Assembly (NCBI GenBank): GCA_022113835.1
Contig: JAILWY010000011.1
Span: 1 to 64,000, forward strand
Origin: Atopsyche davidsoni
Lineage: Eukaryota; Arthropoda; Insecta; Trichoptera; Hydrobiosidae
DNA: 64,000 nucleotides
Direction: 5' to 3'
Part shown: in pieces, positions 63,231-64,000 of the stretch
Position numbering within the stretch: position 1 is the first letter of the stretch
How the letters are laid out: each line of letters starts with the position of its first letter
Made by a program: the position numbers and the translations under genes
The notes under the pieces: model-generated
Told to the model about the DNA's origin: nothing
Databases searched by the model: none
The model's input: only the letters and a program-made list of their open reading frames with translations

Positions 63231-64000
63231 CGCTCCACGCCGCTCTGCGCCAACCAGACTTATTTAAAATGCTTGTTATTATTGACTAGACTCGTTCGAT
63301 CTTATTAAACCGTTGTTTTTGGCCACCGGAGTCCCCGCTGCGTGGAGACCGGCCCGCGCCGCGCGCTCCGGGAACTCGATGGGAAACCCCAATGACACAA
63401 TGTCACAATGTCCGCACCCACGGCAGCCCACTCGTCGAGTCAATCATGCCGATTCGTGTGAAAACTAAACTAAAAAGCGAAAGAATAAATAAATCTATCA
63501 AAATAAACAATCGTACTGGAGTTTCAAGTGCAAAACACTTATTTTTCGTTAAATAGTATGCACGGTATTTTAATTTAATAATAAAAATTAAGAATTGAGT
63601 TTATCAAATACTGTTATCACTTAATTCAATTATTTTTTAATTGTTGGGGGTAGCTTCATTGTATATAAAAAAATACCTTTAAAAGAAATTAATAATAACA
63701 CTAGGACATATCAGATTTGAACTCTTTTCAACTTATCCAGTAGAGTGCCACCGCTAGAGCGATGCGCCCCGGGGAACTCGTTCATTTTCGCGCCGAGGAC
63801 TCCCTTGACCGCTCGGGAGGCTTCTGCGGGACCCTCTGGCATGATGACAGATTGAGTAATTCTAGCCGTGTAAAACTACACCACAAATGTCGCTCGCTGC
63901 GGAGCACCGCGACGGATCCCTTGAGCCGTGTTTCTGAGATATTTTTTTTTTTCATACATTAAACGCATTTAACGTAATGTTTACAATGATTATTTTAAAA
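63231..64000. other. No gene recognised at right edge
   Basis: Mixed GC with two short GC-rich patches (63320-63400 and 63750-63920). No feature could be supported. Confidence 0.45.

Overview
The window is insect nuclear DNA. The evidence is an intron-rich gene with GT-AG introns, an AT-rich background with GC-rich exons, and a typical insect set of mobile elements: two kinds of mariner, TTAA-inserting piggyBac-type elements, a hAT-like element, Helitron, R1-type and jockey-type non-LTR fragments. The order cannot be fixed from the sequence. Nothing bacterial, viral or CRISPR-like was seen.

The one clearly functional gene is a complete orthologue of TTC28 on the minus strand, from the ATG at 57879 to the stop at 30469. 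I could splice 38 coding exons by eye. Every junction keeps frame and the coding sum is 8463 nt, giving 2820 residues. Order: short leader, long tetratricopeptide (TPR) array, linker, CHAT domain, conserved post-CHAT region, and a long low-complexity tail on one 2.4 kb exon. The CHAT domain keeps a His and a Cys-Cys pair where a caspase-like dyad would sit.

Its introns carry dated insertions. Intron 31 has a (TA)n block beside a hAT-like element with perfect 8-bp target duplications (35782-38401). Intron 11 has a decayed cecropia-type mariner and a Helitron relic. Intron 8 has a piggyBac fragment. Intron 13 has a tRNA-like SINE relic. Introns 25 and 11 hold inverted copies of a hammerhead-like repeat.

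The left half (1-30 kb) has no intact gene. From 3.3 to 16.4 kb, minus-strand segments are tandemly duplicated, each keeping an exon-like block between GT-AG sites, with a plausible 5' exon pair at 16.3 and 14.3 kb. One duplicate is the empty site for two TTAA elements inserted in its sister. Then come a jockey relic, a perfect 81-bp foldback, a Mos1-like mariner with one stop codon, an R1-type fragment and a RIN/sprint-like VPS9 exon relic. From 23.3 to 27.7 kb there are duplicated plus-strand exons resembling TFIP11/sip1, then a GATA / GTGAA / CAGA simple-repeat block.

The right end (58-64 kb) is the GC-rich upstream flank of TTC28 followed by AT-rich interspersed repeats, including a ~115-bp inverted repeat. 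I see no new multi-gene system. The most informative items are the duplicated exons with empty TE sites, the hAT-like element, the foldback pair, the hammerhead-like repeats and the possible CHAT dyad.
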